Assembly (NCBI RefSeq): GCF_000143415.4 | Contig: NW_003314302.1 | Span: 1,467,208 to 1,531,207 of the forward strand | Direction: 5' to 3' | Source of the DNA: Selaginella moellendorffii | Taxonomy: Eukaryota > Streptophyta > Lycopodiopsida > Selaginellales > Selaginellaceae | Length of the DNA: 64,000 nucleotides | Shown here: in pieces, positions 1-13,242 of the stretch | Layout of the letters: the number at the start of each line of letters is the position of its first letter | Numbering within the stretch: the first letter of the stretch is position 1 | The notes under the pieces: generated by a model | The model's database searches: none | What the model was told of the DNA's origin: nothing | What the model saw: the letters and a program-made list of their open reading frames with translations, nothing else | Position numbers and translations under genes: made by a program

Positions 1-1
1 C

Positions 2-1425
<1,424 letters not shown>

Positions 1426-2105
1426 AAGACGCTGCAGTAGCAGGTACGCAAAAGTCTGTCCTTTCTTTTGGTCGTCACTACGAAGTACTGTTTATCAGGC
1501 CAGGCATTTTCGAAGTCTTAGAGATCACAGCAAGGCATTGCTTTGGAAATTCTGCGCAGTCGGGGCTTCCCTGCGGAATCCGCAAAGTTTCTATCGCTAC
1601 TTCGTTATAAAAATCTCTCTTCCAATCCATCAGAGGCCATGGCACGTCACAAGTTTGTCTCTCTTTACTTGTGGTATTGATAGTCGCTACGCAGCTAGCG
1701 ACATTACACCGTCTCCAGCTCCAGCTCCGGATAGTTGCTGGAAGAATGTGGAGACCAAAACCGGAGGGGCATACTCCGAGAGTTTGGTCTACGAATCCAT
1801 GTATCGAGTGCCGGGCAACATGACGATCCAGCGCGAGAAACACTTTTGGAGTTTGAGCTGCTTCCATGACAAGGCAAAGTGTAGGAGGTGTGGTGGGGCT
1901 TCGGCGAGCGCAATCTTTCAGTCTCCAAAATCATTTTATTACCGAGGGAACTCTAGACCATTTCTTGCCTATTCCGATCCAGTTCGCGTGCATGGATCAT
2001 GCTCCCGCCATCTACATCAGGAGCTGCTGGCGCAAGATCCTGGACAAGTTCTGTGAGTATTGCGTTCCACGACACTTCGTTGCCAGATCTCCTATTGCGT
2101 ACTAG
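1426..2105 (+). other. GC-rich, gene-like stretch without a recognisable product
   Basis: This lies directly downstream of the Nudix stop and is richer in GC than the AT-rich DNA that follows. It has a plus-strand frame of 172 codons from an ATG at 1538 to 2056, containing PSPAPAPDSCW and a cysteine cluster KCRRCGG. The frame ends at a GTGAGT that could be a splice donor (2053). Other frames on both strands are open over shorter stretches. I do not recognise a family. It may be the 3' UTR of the Nudix gene, a decayed gene, or part of an unknown gene. Confidence 0.2.
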
Positions 2106-2930
2106 GAGTAGACATGGAGTTTTTCATTCGCCATGGAAGCTGGTTGATACAGGCTAGCCCTGGAAAGGAAGAAATTAAAGATCTTTAGTTTTGTCAAAAG
2201 AAACAAGGGAATTTTGTTCTCGCACGTTGATAATAGCGTCTTGAAGCTAGTCTTTATACTGAATAACATTTTTCTTCAAAAAGCTTTGAACTTCTCATCC
2301 TTGGCATATTGCTCATGGTCATGAAATGCCATGAAAAAGGTGCTGTCACAAGCAAAAGACTAAAACAAGAGTACTGAAGGGCTACGTACAAGTGATGACA
2401 ATAACCTTATAACTCTATCACTATCCACCTGTGGAGTCTAAAGTGTGTTCTAATGGCATCAGACGACTGTGAGAGGCAATATGGTGTGGAGTACTCAAAT
2501 AACATCTAAACCGTGAATGACTTGGTATTAAATCATTTTCCCAATTTTATGGTATGTGGTTTGTTTAAGGGGCTTTTTAGTGAAATTGACTATATCAACT
2601 GTTGCGGTAAGTTGGACGACAAGTTCAACATAACATTTGAAGCAATTGAATTACTATATATGCACAATTTTTGAAGGATCAGATAATTGTACAAAGAGAT
2701 CAAGAATAATTGGCACCACTTACAGATTCACTAGTGCTTTCTTTTGATGTTCCTTCAGATCTTGGCTTAATTCTCTTTCATCCTTTAGAGAGGAGGGAGG
2801 TCTAGATATGTCATATACTATTATTAGTATAGTTGAATTTTGGTAGCTTCTATATAAGTTAAGGTTTTTGGGTATCCACATTTTCATATTCTATTTCCAT
2901 ATTCCATGCACTCACAATATTATATCTAAA
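2106..2930 (+). repeat. Decayed F-family Ty3/gypsy tail (integrase C-terminus into LTR)
   Basis: AT-rich DNA with no long frame. From about 2430 it follows the same order as the better preserved F copy at 39270-39750. First comes a decayed CPPxEYKVxDLVLVxFP-type integrase C-terminal stretch, then QLKHF-like codons near 2680, a purine-rich stretch around 2785, and an LTR-like start near 2806. That start is followed by TATTATTAGTATAGT, GGTTTTTGGGTA and CCATGCACTCAC. It is a remnant with no coding capacity. Confidence 0.55.
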
Positions 2931-3779
2931 ATAACAATTGTTTTACAAAATAAAATAAATAATATAATGTATACATTTACAAATCACAAGTGCATAGTTG
3001 AGGTGGCTTTACATACCTTTTTATATACCATCATTGCCTATTAGCATATGGGAGTGTTTTCTTTGTGAAGCCTCAACCTCTATACTAAATCTGTAGTTGA
3101 GAAGGAGAGGAATAGGCCTTATGCCATCTTGAAATAAACACTATAGTAAACAAGTAAAAGATTGTAACATGAGATAACATTACTTAATGAGCATAACAAT
3201 TCAATAAAAGAGTTTGATAGTGTAGCCTATATAAAATTGCATTCTCAAATGGCAAGGGATCAAGATAGCATGAGGCCTCATGCCATTTGTGACCATGGGT
3301 GACTACCAGCAATGGCATAAGCTCTCATGGCATCTTGGTCCTCTACCATTTTTAGATACCAAGGCCATTGCCGGCCACATGAGATTCAAGGAATAGAAGA
3401 TAAAAATACCTTGTAGTATAGCAGAAGTGCTAGCAATCAAAAGCACTAGTAAGAGCAAGTGTTAGGAAATTGAAATGCAAGAGGAAGTGCCATTTACACA
3501 AACTCACATAAGTAAGTGCTACTTGCACAAACCCATAGCATGGCTAAAGCATCACCCACACAAACTTATAGTTTATAGAGGAAGTGCTACTCATATAAAC
3601 TCAAGGCAAGTGAAAATGCCATTTGCTGAACCTAACTACCCTCCTATAAATACTATTATGAGTTGCTAATGCTAGATCCTAGGGTTTGTATTTAATAAGC
3701 ATTCTTTAACTTGTCCAAGCAAAGTCTATTGGACACTTGGGCTGTGTATAAGTGGAACAACACTAGCTCCTAACATTGT
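2931..3779. other. AT-rich stretch, no gene seen
   Basis: No frame longer than 64 codons and no recognisable motif. The sequence probably belongs to degraded retrotransposon DNA because F-family remnants flank it on both sides. I see nothing else in it. Confidence 0.4.
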
Positions 3780-4035
3780 CCACATGTGAAATACAAAGTG
3801 AATGACTTAGTGTTAGTCCATTTTCCGAATCTTACAGTACATGGTTTGTTTAAAAGGCTCTTTGCTTTGTGTAGGTGTTGCTGCAAATTGGACTACAAAT
3901 TTATGAGGTTTAGCATAATGTTTAATATACCAATCATCCAAAAATTGTGCATATGCAACAATTGAAACACTTTGTACAAAAGGATAAAAAATAACTAACA
4001 CCACTTATAGATCCATCGGTGCCTCCTCCTAATAT
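3780..4035 (+). repeat. Second decayed F-family integrase C-terminal fragment
   Basis: A sequence reading approximately as YKVNDLVLVHFPNLTVHGLFKRLF is followed by an IPIIQKLCICNN/EHFVQK-like stretch. The same order is present at 2500-2740 and 39280-39480. The fragment has stops and is cut at about 4036, where D-family LTR sequence begins. Confidence 0.55.
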
Positions 4036-4575
4036 TCCTCTAGATCCCAGCCCGATCCAAGTGCTCCACGTGTCCGATCCTATGATTGACACTAGGTGCC
4101 TTTGAAATATTAACCTGTTATACTAAGGCTATGTCCATTCACCTTTGGCTCGTAAGCACTCCAAGACCACCCATACCATCATCTCTTAAAAACTGGGCCA
4201 TCTGTCCATAAGTGGTCATCCCATGACCACACCTTAGCATCTTTAGGATATCTGAAGAAATGGGGAAAACCCTTCCCCAATATCCCTTCTTCATTCCCCA
4301 CTATATCCCTTTCCATCCATGACTGTGCTTGCCAACATTGCCACTGGGTTAGGGCTCGAAAGCTTGACTAGTAAGTCTCCCTGACTTTTGGGATTTCTTT
4401 GCCACGTGACTGTATCCTTGGTCACTACACAAGAGGACTATTCCTCTTTTTTTTCCATAGTTCAAGACTTTGGGATGACATTTCGAAACACTGGAGATCA
4501 ACACAAGCCTCATAGATACTCTCCCCACCTTTTGCCTCTAGATGCCCTAGCCATGTAGCTAGAGTGAGGTTACAA
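4036..4575 (-). repeat. D-family LTR fragment, inverted
   Basis: Reading the complement, the segment follows the 3' two-thirds of the D LTR (compare 25960-26500), including GGGATATTGGGGAAGG, CCATGGCTAGA-like and the GTGACCAAGGATA region. It ends where the GAG-repeat part of a plus-oriented copy begins, so two D LTR fragments meet head to head near 4576-4587. Confidence 0.6.
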
Positions 4576-4586
4576 TGAGCCACACT

Positions 4587-4836
4587 AAGATGAGATGGAC
4601 CCAATATAGGAGTTCCGAGATGGACCCGATATGGACCCGAGATGGAGTCCTGAGATGGACTCGAGATGAAGTCCAAGACAGAGTCTAAGATGGACCCGAG
4701 ATAGAGTCTGAGATGAAGTCTGAGATGGAACCAAGACCAAAACCGAGACTGAGACTGAGACCGAGACCAAGTCCAAGTCCAAGACCGAGTTTGAGTTCGA
4801 GTCTGAGTCCAAGTCTGAATACTAATACAGGCTATT
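4587..4836 (+). repeat. (GAGNNN)n purine-rich array in a D LTR
   Basis: Imperfect 6/12-bp repeats of the type GAGATGGAGTCC shift to GAGACCGAGACC and then GAGTCCGAGTCC. It is the most degraded of the arrays. The hexamer period removes stops in several frames and creates spurious ORFs on both strands. Confidence 0.8.
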
Positions 4837-5412
4837 GGGTGAAAGCCCAAAGCGATCATACCCTAGGGGGTTCCAAAAGTATAATAGGGAGAGGGAGGGG
4901 GTTGGACTTCAGTGGAACTAATTTGGCTAGGAAAGGCCAGTGTGACCCATGAAGGATATACCCATGCCTTGGGTGATAATATAACCATAGAGGAGTCCAA
5001 GGCTAAAGTGAATACAGATAGACAAATGTTGAGATGACTGAGTGACTTCAGAGAGAGACTTCTCAAATACAGAGTCTCTTTCTCTGAGAGTGTTTGACTG
5101 ACTGATCTCTCTATTTGAGATGTGAAGTGTTTAAAAGCTAACTCTAGCTCCCTTGGGAGATCGAATGATCGATACTCCCAATTCAGGTGTGGGTGGCATT
5201 ACTTATTTAGATGCCTAACGTGGCTCATTGGAACCTCACCCTAGCCCCATGGCTAGGGCAAGGTGGGGAGAGTACCCATGAGGCTTGCATAAGGTTGTAG
5301 TGTTTTGAAATGTTATCGTAAAGTCCTAGATTGAGGAAAGGAAAAGGAGCAATCCTTTTGTGTGGTGACCAAGGATGCGGTCATATGGCAAGGAAGTCCT
5401 AGGCGTTAGTGG

Positions 5413-5417
5413 GATAT
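5413..5417. repeat. Target-site duplication (GATAT), left of element A
   Basis: GATAT lies directly before the LTR terminus TGTAGCGC and is repeated at 12761-12765 directly after the other LTR end. Five bases is the usual size for Ty3/gypsy integration. Confidence 0.9.
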
Positions 5418-6340
5418 TGTAGCGCACCTGAATTTGGAGTCGAACTCCAAGCCCGTTGCGCTACGAAACGAAGGTCCAATACAATCCCACGAGCACCAGC
5501 TCCCCGTATCCAGCACCTGCACGCAAAATGGTGTTAGACGGAGTCTGGCACAATTTTGGCATACCGGTGGCCTAACGCGAGAAGGAGGGTACTCCATCGA
5601 CTAGAGCAGTGTGGAGCTTGGGCTTAGACCCAAGCCGGACGCAAAACAAGGAGCGACACAGCCCAGCGGGAGCCAAACTAATATCTCAAGTGGTCGGACA
5701 TGCATTCCAACCACTATCCCTACTATACATTTGGAACCCGCCACAACCCCCCCCCCCCCCTTGAGGGACACACGCTTTGGGCTTTCACCCCAAGCCTCCC
5801 TTAGTACCAGGAGTTAGTCTCTAGGACAAGTCCGAAACTTACTAAATATGGAATGTCCTTAGATTGTCAATTTGGACACGGGACGAACACCATTGTGTTC
5901 AGGCCGATCTCTACATTCTGTAAATATGCCAAATGAGCAAATCTAGACACTTTCCATAAATAGCATTTGGGACCGAAATGAGACTAACACAAAGGGTGTG
6001 ATAGCGAGGGTGTTTGGTAGACACGGTAAGTTATCATCTGGCGATATTGAGGGACTAGTCTCAATACGCGAGGGTTCTTGCCAAGCCAGTGCAAGACAGA
6101 GCAAAAGAGAACTAAAAAGCCGGGCCAAGTATGTTTGGCCAAATAGACACTTAGGAATTCCATCCTTATGCTCATCCAGCCAAGTACAGATGCTAAGTCC
6201 AGTTTACTAACACTTGGACAAGAGGGGCCAATAAAGAGAACTAACAGTACTGACCTCCTGCCGTCATGGCAGTAAGGAAAGAGTGCCCGTAAGGACTGGT
6301 CGACAAGTATCTTTCGATACCCGAAGTCACATTCGCGACA
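5418..6340 (-). repeat. Element A 3' LTR (left copy)
   Basis: 923 bp with ends TGTAGCGCACC...CATTCGCGACA on the plus strand. It holds a nested hairpin at the U5-side end (5419-5464), the shared GGGTGAAAGCCC/TATAGTA module (5720-5790, complement) with a C-run, and the same end sequence as the right copy. Confidence 0.92.
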
Positions 6341-6353
6341 CTCTCCCCCCTTT
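6341..6353 (-). other. Element A polypurine tract
   Basis: The complement reads AAAGGGGGGAGAG directly before the LTR end TGTCGCGAATG. This is the expected place for plus-strand DNA priming in a minus-oriented element. Element E has the same tract at 29158. Confidence 0.85.
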
Positions 6354-6960
6354 GGGGAAGATCAACGTCCTCGTCGATGTATACCCGAGTCTAGCAAACT
6401 GTCAAGGAAACAACTCCGAAAGTTAACGGAAAGCACACTATGTGGGAAACACACCAACTTAAATGAGTTAGGGAACGACCTCTCCTCTACGTCCAAAGAC
6501 GTTAAGACTCAAACACCCTCCGGCCGTCATTGACAAGGAAATGACTAACAGAGTTAACCACCCTTGCTGCTTCGAGTACCACTCGGCTTACAAAGGAATG
6601 ATACATCCCTGCCCGCAGGGACATAGGGAGAAGGCCAGAGGCCCAACTTCCCCTGAGCAAGAAATCAACCCCGTCGGGAAGATTTAGACAACTATTATAA
6701 ACTAGCAGATTAAGTTGTTTATACGACCACGCCCTTTTTTTTTTTTTTTTGAAAATGAGTCATCAAGAGAGAGGTAGGGACTTGTGATCAGTCTATAATA
6801 GTTATCCCCATGGTTATGGATTGGACTTATGCACCGAAGTGCTGAAGTCAACCTGCCAAAACTGACCCAAGTACTAACGAAGGAGAGAAACAACACTTTG
6901 ATTTACAGAAATATATATGACTTTATTAATTTGCAAGATTTATTACAAGATTTACAAAAG
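6354..6960 (-). other. Element A 3' noncoding region
   Basis: About 600 bp between the end of the chromodomain frame and the PPT, with no frame of note. It is colinear with 29170-29570 of element E, for example around ATGAGTTAGGG, GACAAGGAAATGAC and CCCTTGCTGCT. A T-run lies at 6727-6741. Confidence 0.75.
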
Positions 6961-9900
6961 CTAAGCTTTATTACTATTCTCATATTCCATGACAAGCTCA
7001 TGAGCATGGCTAAGATTACTAAGAGGCTCCCAAGTTGATTCACAAGTTGGGTAACCTTTCCACTTAACTAGATACTCCCAGTGGGAATCCAAAATAGCTT
7101 CTACTTCATACTCAGGTTCACCATCCACAACGTCTGGCGGTGGACGAATCTCCCGTTGACGTGCAACATCCATAGTGTAAGGAGCCAATAAATTGGCATG
7201 AAATACATTATGAACATTGGACATCTCCGTAGGTAGATCCAACCGATAGGATACATCACCAAGACGTTTTAACACCCGATAGGGTCCAACATATCTCGGC
7301 AAGAGCTTCCGAGACAAAGAACCCTTAATGTTCAAGTTTCGGGAAGACAGCCACACCTGATCTCCCACTTGATAGGATACATCCCGACGATGCTGATCCT
7401 TATCACGTCGATACCTATCCTGAGCTTTGCTCATCGCCTCAGTAGCTCTAGACCAACCTTGGCGTAACTACTCCGCATAAGTCTCAACGGCTGGGACCAA
7501 CACTTTGGTCATTGGTTTCGGTACAACGATCTGTTAAGGAACCCCACGAGCATTCCCTTGTAGCATCTCCCATGGAGAACAGGCTATAGTGCTGTGAAAT
7601 GTGTTGTTATAACAAATTTCTGCTGTATCCAAATGCTTAACCCAATCGCGTTGGTCCGCCGCGACATAGTACCACAGATAATCCTCAACTTGAGCATTCA
7701 CGCGTTCGGTCTGCCCATTAGTTTGAGGATGATAAGCTGTACTAAACTTCAACTTGGTACCGAACAGCTGGAACAGTGTGCCCCAAAACTTCCCCGTAAA
7801 CCTCGAATCTCTATCTGAGATCATTTCTTCAGGAAGACCACGAAATCGCACTACTTCATGGAAAAAGAGCTTTGCTGCTTGTTTCGCATTCACTGTTCCC
7901 ACAGTTGGAATGAAGTGTGCAATCTTCGACAACCAATCCACAACCACCATCAAAGTATCATAACCCTTAGACTTCGGCAAGCAAGTGACGAAATCAAGTG
8001 TCACACTTTGAAATGGCCATGCCAGTGCTGGAATGCACTGCAACTTCCCAACCTGCTTCTCAGTTCTGCGCTTACATTGCTGGCATATAGGGCAGGAACG
8101 GACATAATCCGCTACATCACCTTCCATACCAGACCAGAAAAATCCCTTTTTCAATGAAGCTAGAGTCTTTCGCTTCCCACCATGTCCCGCTACCGGAACA
8201 TCATGATGTTCCCGCAGAAATAATTGCTGAAGATCCTTAGAGGGAAGATACAATATTTCTTGCTTATAGAATATAAGCCCGTCCCAAACTGAGAAGTGAA
8301 GCTTTGCATTAGTGCGACTAGCAACTTTTGCTGCTTCGCTACTAGGGCTTTGCTTCAACAACCCCGCACGGCATAAGACTGCCTTTGCCAATGGATCACT
8401 TCCATACGAAGCCCGAACGTCCTCTAACTAGTCTGAAATGATTGCCGATATTGCCCGGAATTGAGCTTGACGACTCAACGCATCCGGAACAATATTGTCT
8501 TTACCAGGTTTATATACGATTTCAATATCATATTTAGCAAGCTTCTCTTGCCAACGAGCCTGCTTCGGCGTAAGCTTAGGCTGCGTAGCAAAGTAGCTTA
8601 GTGTGTTACTATCCGTATAAACCTTGGTATGTCCACCCAAGTAATGTCTCCAGTGTTCCAGGGCCGACACTATAGCAAACATCTCTTTCTCATGCGTTGG
8701 CCATCTTCGTTGGGTCTCATCCAATTTCTTGGAATAGAACGCAACGGGACAACCATGTTGCCTTAGCGTAACACCAACCGCTTTGTCACAATCTTGCTGC
8801 AACACGGCACCAATAGCATTGCCAGACGCATCACAATGCACTTCAAAGGGTTTATCAAGATCTGGGATACTGAGAATAGGAACCGTAGTCAAGATCTCCT
8901 TCAATCGTACAAAAGCACGCTGACAAGCTGGTGTCCAATGAAATGGAATACTACTCTTCATCAACTCAGTCAACGGAAGAGCAATTCTTGCAAAATTGCA
9001 GACAAACTTGCGATAGTATCCCGCCAAACCGAGAAAGGAACGAACATCTGATACAGTGGTCGGGACTTCCCAGGACTTCACCGCTTCCACCTTCTTTGGA
9101 TCGACCTCAATCACGCCACCACCAACTATATGTCCGAGAAAGTTTACGCGCAATTGACCAAAAGCGCATTTACTTTCATTAGCATACAGTTTGTGTTCGC
9201 GCAACTTTTGAAACACCAGCTCCAAGTGTTTCAAATGATCCTCCAACGTTTCGCTGAAGACTAGAATATCGTCGATATATAGGACAACAAATGTGTCCAG
9301 ATAATCTCTGAATATTCTATCCATCATAGTGCTGAACGTTGCCGGAGCATTGCATAACCTGAACGGCATGACAAGGAACTCATAAGATCCGTACCGAGTC
9401 TTAAAGGCTGTCTTCTCCACATCCTGATCCGCCACCCGTATCTGATGATACCCGGACCACAAATTAAGTCGCGTAAAATACTTAGCCTTTAAGAGTTGGT
9501 CAAACAAGTCATCAATGCGAGGCAAAGGATAACTGTTTTTAACCGTGATCTTGTTGAGTGCCCAATAGTCAATACACATCCTCATGGTTCCATCCTTTTT
9601 CATAACAAAAAGGACCGATGCTCCATAAGGTGATTTGCTTGGTCGGATATGACCTTTGTCAAGTAGCTCCGTGAGTTGCTTCTTGAGTTCAGCCATCTCC
9701 TTGATGTTCAACCGATAGGGAGCTTTCGTAGGTGGTTTAGAACCCAGAATAACCTCAATCTGATGATCAACCTCACGGCTAGGAGGTAGCCCTGGCGGCA
9801 AATCCTTCGGAAAGATATCCTGATTCCACGCCAACAACTCCAATATCTTCTTTGGTACAGGATCAACCTCGTCACCGATTCGAACTGAGTCATCAATACC

Positions 9901-11655
9901 CTTAGTTTCCATCACTTGAACCCAAAAGGTCCAACATCCCTTCTTAGCTACTTTTTGAGCGGCCCTCGCAGTCAGGAACTTAGCATCCCAATCCTTTGAG
10001 GAGCGCTTTTGCAACTGAAAGGATACATCAGGATGTCCTTTTGACTTCAATGTGATTCTACTTTGTCCAGCACCATAAATCCCTCTTATATACTTGTTGA
10101 AGAAATCCATACCAAACACCATTTGAAAATCTGGTATCTTCAACACTACCAAGTCCACTCTTTCTTTCCACTTGGATATCTTTATTGGAACATCACTCAC
10201 AAACTTTCTGGCTACTTGCCCACCTTCCGCAAACCGGAAGTGCATAGGCGACATTTGCTCAGCATTCAATCCTAACAACTTAACTAAGTCTTCGGATATC
10301 ACGTTGTGCGTAGCTCCCGTGTCAATCATCACTCGGATTCGGTGTCCACGGACAAAGCCTACAATATACATCAACAGATCAGTGTTTGCATTGACTGCAA
10401 GAAAAGCTTGAGGAAAGCAACGAAAGTTACTCACCTCTTATTCCTCATAGTCTGCATTGACAAACTCATCAACCCCTTCAGCTTCACCACCACCATCTTC
10501 CCTCATGACATTAACTCGAGACCTTGTCTTATGCTTGTTGGGACATTCCAAGGACTTATGTCCCGACTCTCCACAATGGAAGCAATGACCCACACTACCC
10601 ATTCCGCTAGGAGCAGGTTTTGTAGGTTGCTGCTGCTTGTACCCACCAGAAGGAGGAACAAAGGGCCTAGGACCAGAAGAAGCTGTTGGTGGTCTCCAAC
10701 CACCACCACCTTTGTTAACCGTTGCTTGTGAGCCTCCAGGGCAGAACCTACTTTCCACCCTCTGTTTCCGATCACCTTGTTTATTCCCAGAATTTTTATT
10801 CTTATCCGAGTTACCAGCATACGGTTGCTGATATTGTTCCATGAGCGAGTGACTAAAGGCAACTTGCTGCGCCACCTCCTTACACTCCAGGTATGTCTTT
10901 GGCTTAAACTTCAAAATCTCATTATGAGAAAGTGAACTTAAACCCTCCAGGAAATAACTCCAAGCATTTTCGTCACTCATATTTGCAATCATAATGCGCT
11001 TCTGAGCAAACGCATTAACGTAATGCATGAGATCCCCTCGCTGCTTTAACCGCCGCAGCTCCGCGCGAAGTCTCAGACCAAGATCATCCGGCAAGTATTC
11101 CTTATGGATACGAGACCGCATCTTGGTCCAACTTCTAGTCTGCCCTTTTTCAGCACACACCTGGTGCCACCAAGTTTTGGCATGATCAGTGAGAAAGGAT
11201 TGCGCACACGCAACTTTCGTACGATCATCCACGTCTGCTGCTATGAAATAATTTTCCATATCGTAGACCCAGTCTTCCAAAACCTGATAGTCCCACATGC
11301 CTCTGAAGTTGGGTGGTTTCGGGGGCTTGAACTTTGAAACTCGTGCAGCTGGGGGCGGCTATAGAACTTCATCGTCCTCAGAACTCGAAGAGGAGTCTGG
11401 TTGCTTAGGCTTAACTGGTTTAGCTGCCTCAGCCTCTTTCTTCCTCTTCTTGTTCTCCTTCTTCAATTTGCGAATCTCCTTTTGCAAATTCTCGATCTTG
11501 ACTTCCTGAGCCATACGCTGCAGCACCGCAGCATCTGGCTCTTCCTCTTCTGACTCAGCCTCAGCCTCTTCCGCAGCATCTCTAGTAGGAGTTTCCTCCT
11601 CTCGATTCACCCGTCTAGAGGTTTCAGCATCATCAGCACGGTTCCTCTTCACCAT
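6961..11655 (-). pseudogene. Element A gag-pol polyprotein with five in-frame stops
   Basis: One frame of about 1,560 codons runs from an ATG at 11655 to the stop at 6961 with no frameshift. Gag carries a coiled-coil-like KKENKKRKKE segment and a CFHCGESGHKSLEC zinc knuckle (CX2CX4HX4C). Protease has DTGATHN. RT has YIDDILVFS. RNase H has [13 protein letters not shown]. Integrase has an HHCC finger ending CPICQQC and a DDE triad in LDFVT, ISDRDSRF and QTERVN. The C-terminus is a chromodomain (EYEVEAIL, YLVKWKGYP, ESTWEP). Stops are TAG 11361-11359, TAA 10440-10438, TAG 8430-8428, TAA 7536-7534 and TAG 7470-7468. Element A is therefore probably dead or dependent on other copies for protein. 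Confidence 0.93.
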
Positions 11656-11833
11656 CCCGCTAGCTGCATGCATGCCTCTATCAATAACTGAACATGCATA
11701 CAACGTTCTTACCGAATGGTGCAATCCAACTAATCCTACACAGGTCGCTTTGGATCTACTAGAAAAGTCTTTGCGTATGCAACTTGAGTCAGAAAATCCG
11801 ACAAAAGTTGGATAGGAGTCGCTGAGATAATCT

Positions 11834-11844
11834 CTCTGATACCA
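11834..11844 (-). other. Element A primer-binding site
   Basis: The complement reads TGGTATCAGAG, two bases inside the 5' LTR end. This matches the 3' end of plant initiator methionine tRNA as commonly used by LTR elements. Confidence 0.88.
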
Positions 11845-11846
11845 AA

Positions 11847-12760
11847 TGTAGCACACCTGAATTTGGATCAAACTCCAAGCCCATTGCGCTACGAAACAAG
11901 GGTCCGGTACAATCCCACGAGCACCAGCTCCCCGTATCCAGCACCTGCACGCAAAATGGTGTTAGACGGAGTTTGCACGATTTTGGCATACTGGTGCCTA
12001 ACGCGAGAAGGAGGGTACTCCACCGACTAGAGCAGCGTGGAGCTTGGGCTTAGACCCAAGCCGGACGCAGAACAAGGAGCGACATAGCCCAGCGGGAGCC
12101 AAACTAATGTCTTAGGTGGTCGGACATGCATTCCAACCACTATCCCTACTATACATTTGGAACCCCCCACAACACCCCCCCCTTTGAGGGACACACGCTT
12201 TGGGCTTTCACCCCAAGCCTCCCTTAGTACCAGGAGTTAGTCTCTAGGACAAGTCTGAAACTTACTAAATATGGAATGTCCTTAGATTGCGAATTTGGAC
12301 ACGGGACGAACACCATTGTGTTCAGGCCGATCTCTACATTCCATAGATATGCCAAATGAGCAAATTTAGACACTTTCCATAAATAGCATTTGAGACCGAA
12401 ATGAGACTAACACAAAGGGTGTGATAGTGAGGGTGTTTGGTAGACACGGTAAGGTATCATCTGGCGATATTGAGGGACTAGTCTCAATACGTGAGGGTTC
12501 TTGCTAAGCCAGTGCAAGACAAAGCAAAAGAGAACTAAAAAGCGGGGCCAAGTATGTTTGGCCAAATAGACACTTAGGAATTCCGTCCTTATGCTCATCC
12601 GGCCAAGTACAGATGCTAAGTCTAGTTTACTAACACTTGGACAAGAGCCAATAAAGGGAACCAGCAGTACCAACCTCTTGCCGTCATGGCAGTAAGGAAA
12701 AAGTGCCCGTAAGTACTGGTTGACAAGTATCTTTCGATACCCAAAGTCACATTCGCGACA
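11847..12760 (-). repeat. Element A 5' LTR (right copy)
   Basis: 914 bp, colinear with the left LTR and diverged by scattered substitutions and small indels. It holds the shared module at 12147-12213 (complement). It is the promoter copy for this minus-oriented element. Confidence 0.92.
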
Positions 12761-13242
12761 GATATAGTGGTTAGGCCTTCAAGCCCTAACTTAATGGCAA
12801 TGTTAGCAAACACGACGATGAATGGAAAAGGACTTAATGGGGATTGAAAAAGGGATATTGGGGAAGGCTATGCCCTATGTCTATAGGCATCTTAAGGATG
12901 CTAAGGAGTGGATTTGGGATGATCATTTATGGATGGATGACTCAGTCTTTGATAGGACTGTGATATAGGTGGTGTTAGACCATAGGAGTGACAAAGGTGA
13001 ATGGGCATGGCCTTAGCATAATGGGCTGATATGTTAGTGGTACCTTTGGTTGATGGTCATGGGATCGGATAGGTGGAGCATTTAGACCAAGTGCAATGGT
13101 TAAATGGCATGGATGCTATTTTCGGGGCTAGCAAGTCCCTAAGTTTGGAATAAGACTTACGGAGGTTGTGAATGAAATTTCTCCAAGTGGTCGGAGGTGT
13201 GATTAAGTAACTAAAGTATAATGGAAAAATTAATTATTTATA
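12761..13242 (+). repeat. D-family LTR, right part
   Basis: It resumes the D LTR interrupted at 5417, beginning with the duplicated GATAT and then TTAGGCCTT..., colinear with 26160-26648. The end reads TTAATTATTTATA, a decayed form of TTAGTTGCTTACA. Confidence 0.7.

Larger units (their letters stand above)
4587..5417 (+). repeat. D-family LTR, left part, interrupted by element A
   Basis: It starts inside the (GAGNNN)n purine array, then carries the shared module at 4837-4886 and the D-LTR sequence colinear with 25650-26160. Continuity resumes after element A at 12761 and runs to about 13242. The left end of the LTR (TGTGAGACAC) is missing, so the copy is truncated. Its internal partner is not identified. 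Confidence 0.7.
5418..12760 (-). mobile_element. Element A: full-length chromodomain Ty3/gypsy retrotransposon
   Basis: A complete 7.3-kb element in minus orientation. It has two LTRs (5418-6340 and 11847-12760) with TG...CA ends, a GATAT target duplication, an initiator-Met-type PBS (11834-11844) and a PPT (6341-6353). One long gag-pol frame carries protease, RT, RNase H, integrase and chromodomain in order. The LTRs differ visibly (for example GTAGCGCACC versus GTAGCACACC), so it is older than element E. Five in-frame stops make it non-coding today. It is inserted in a D-family LTR. Confidence 0.93.

Noticed and set aside
5419-5464. tRNA-like gene at the start of the element A LTR
   Set aside because: The stems resemble tRNA arms, but there are no A/B box promoters or anticodon arm, and the structure sits exactly at the LTR end. 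It was kept as an LTR hairpin instead.
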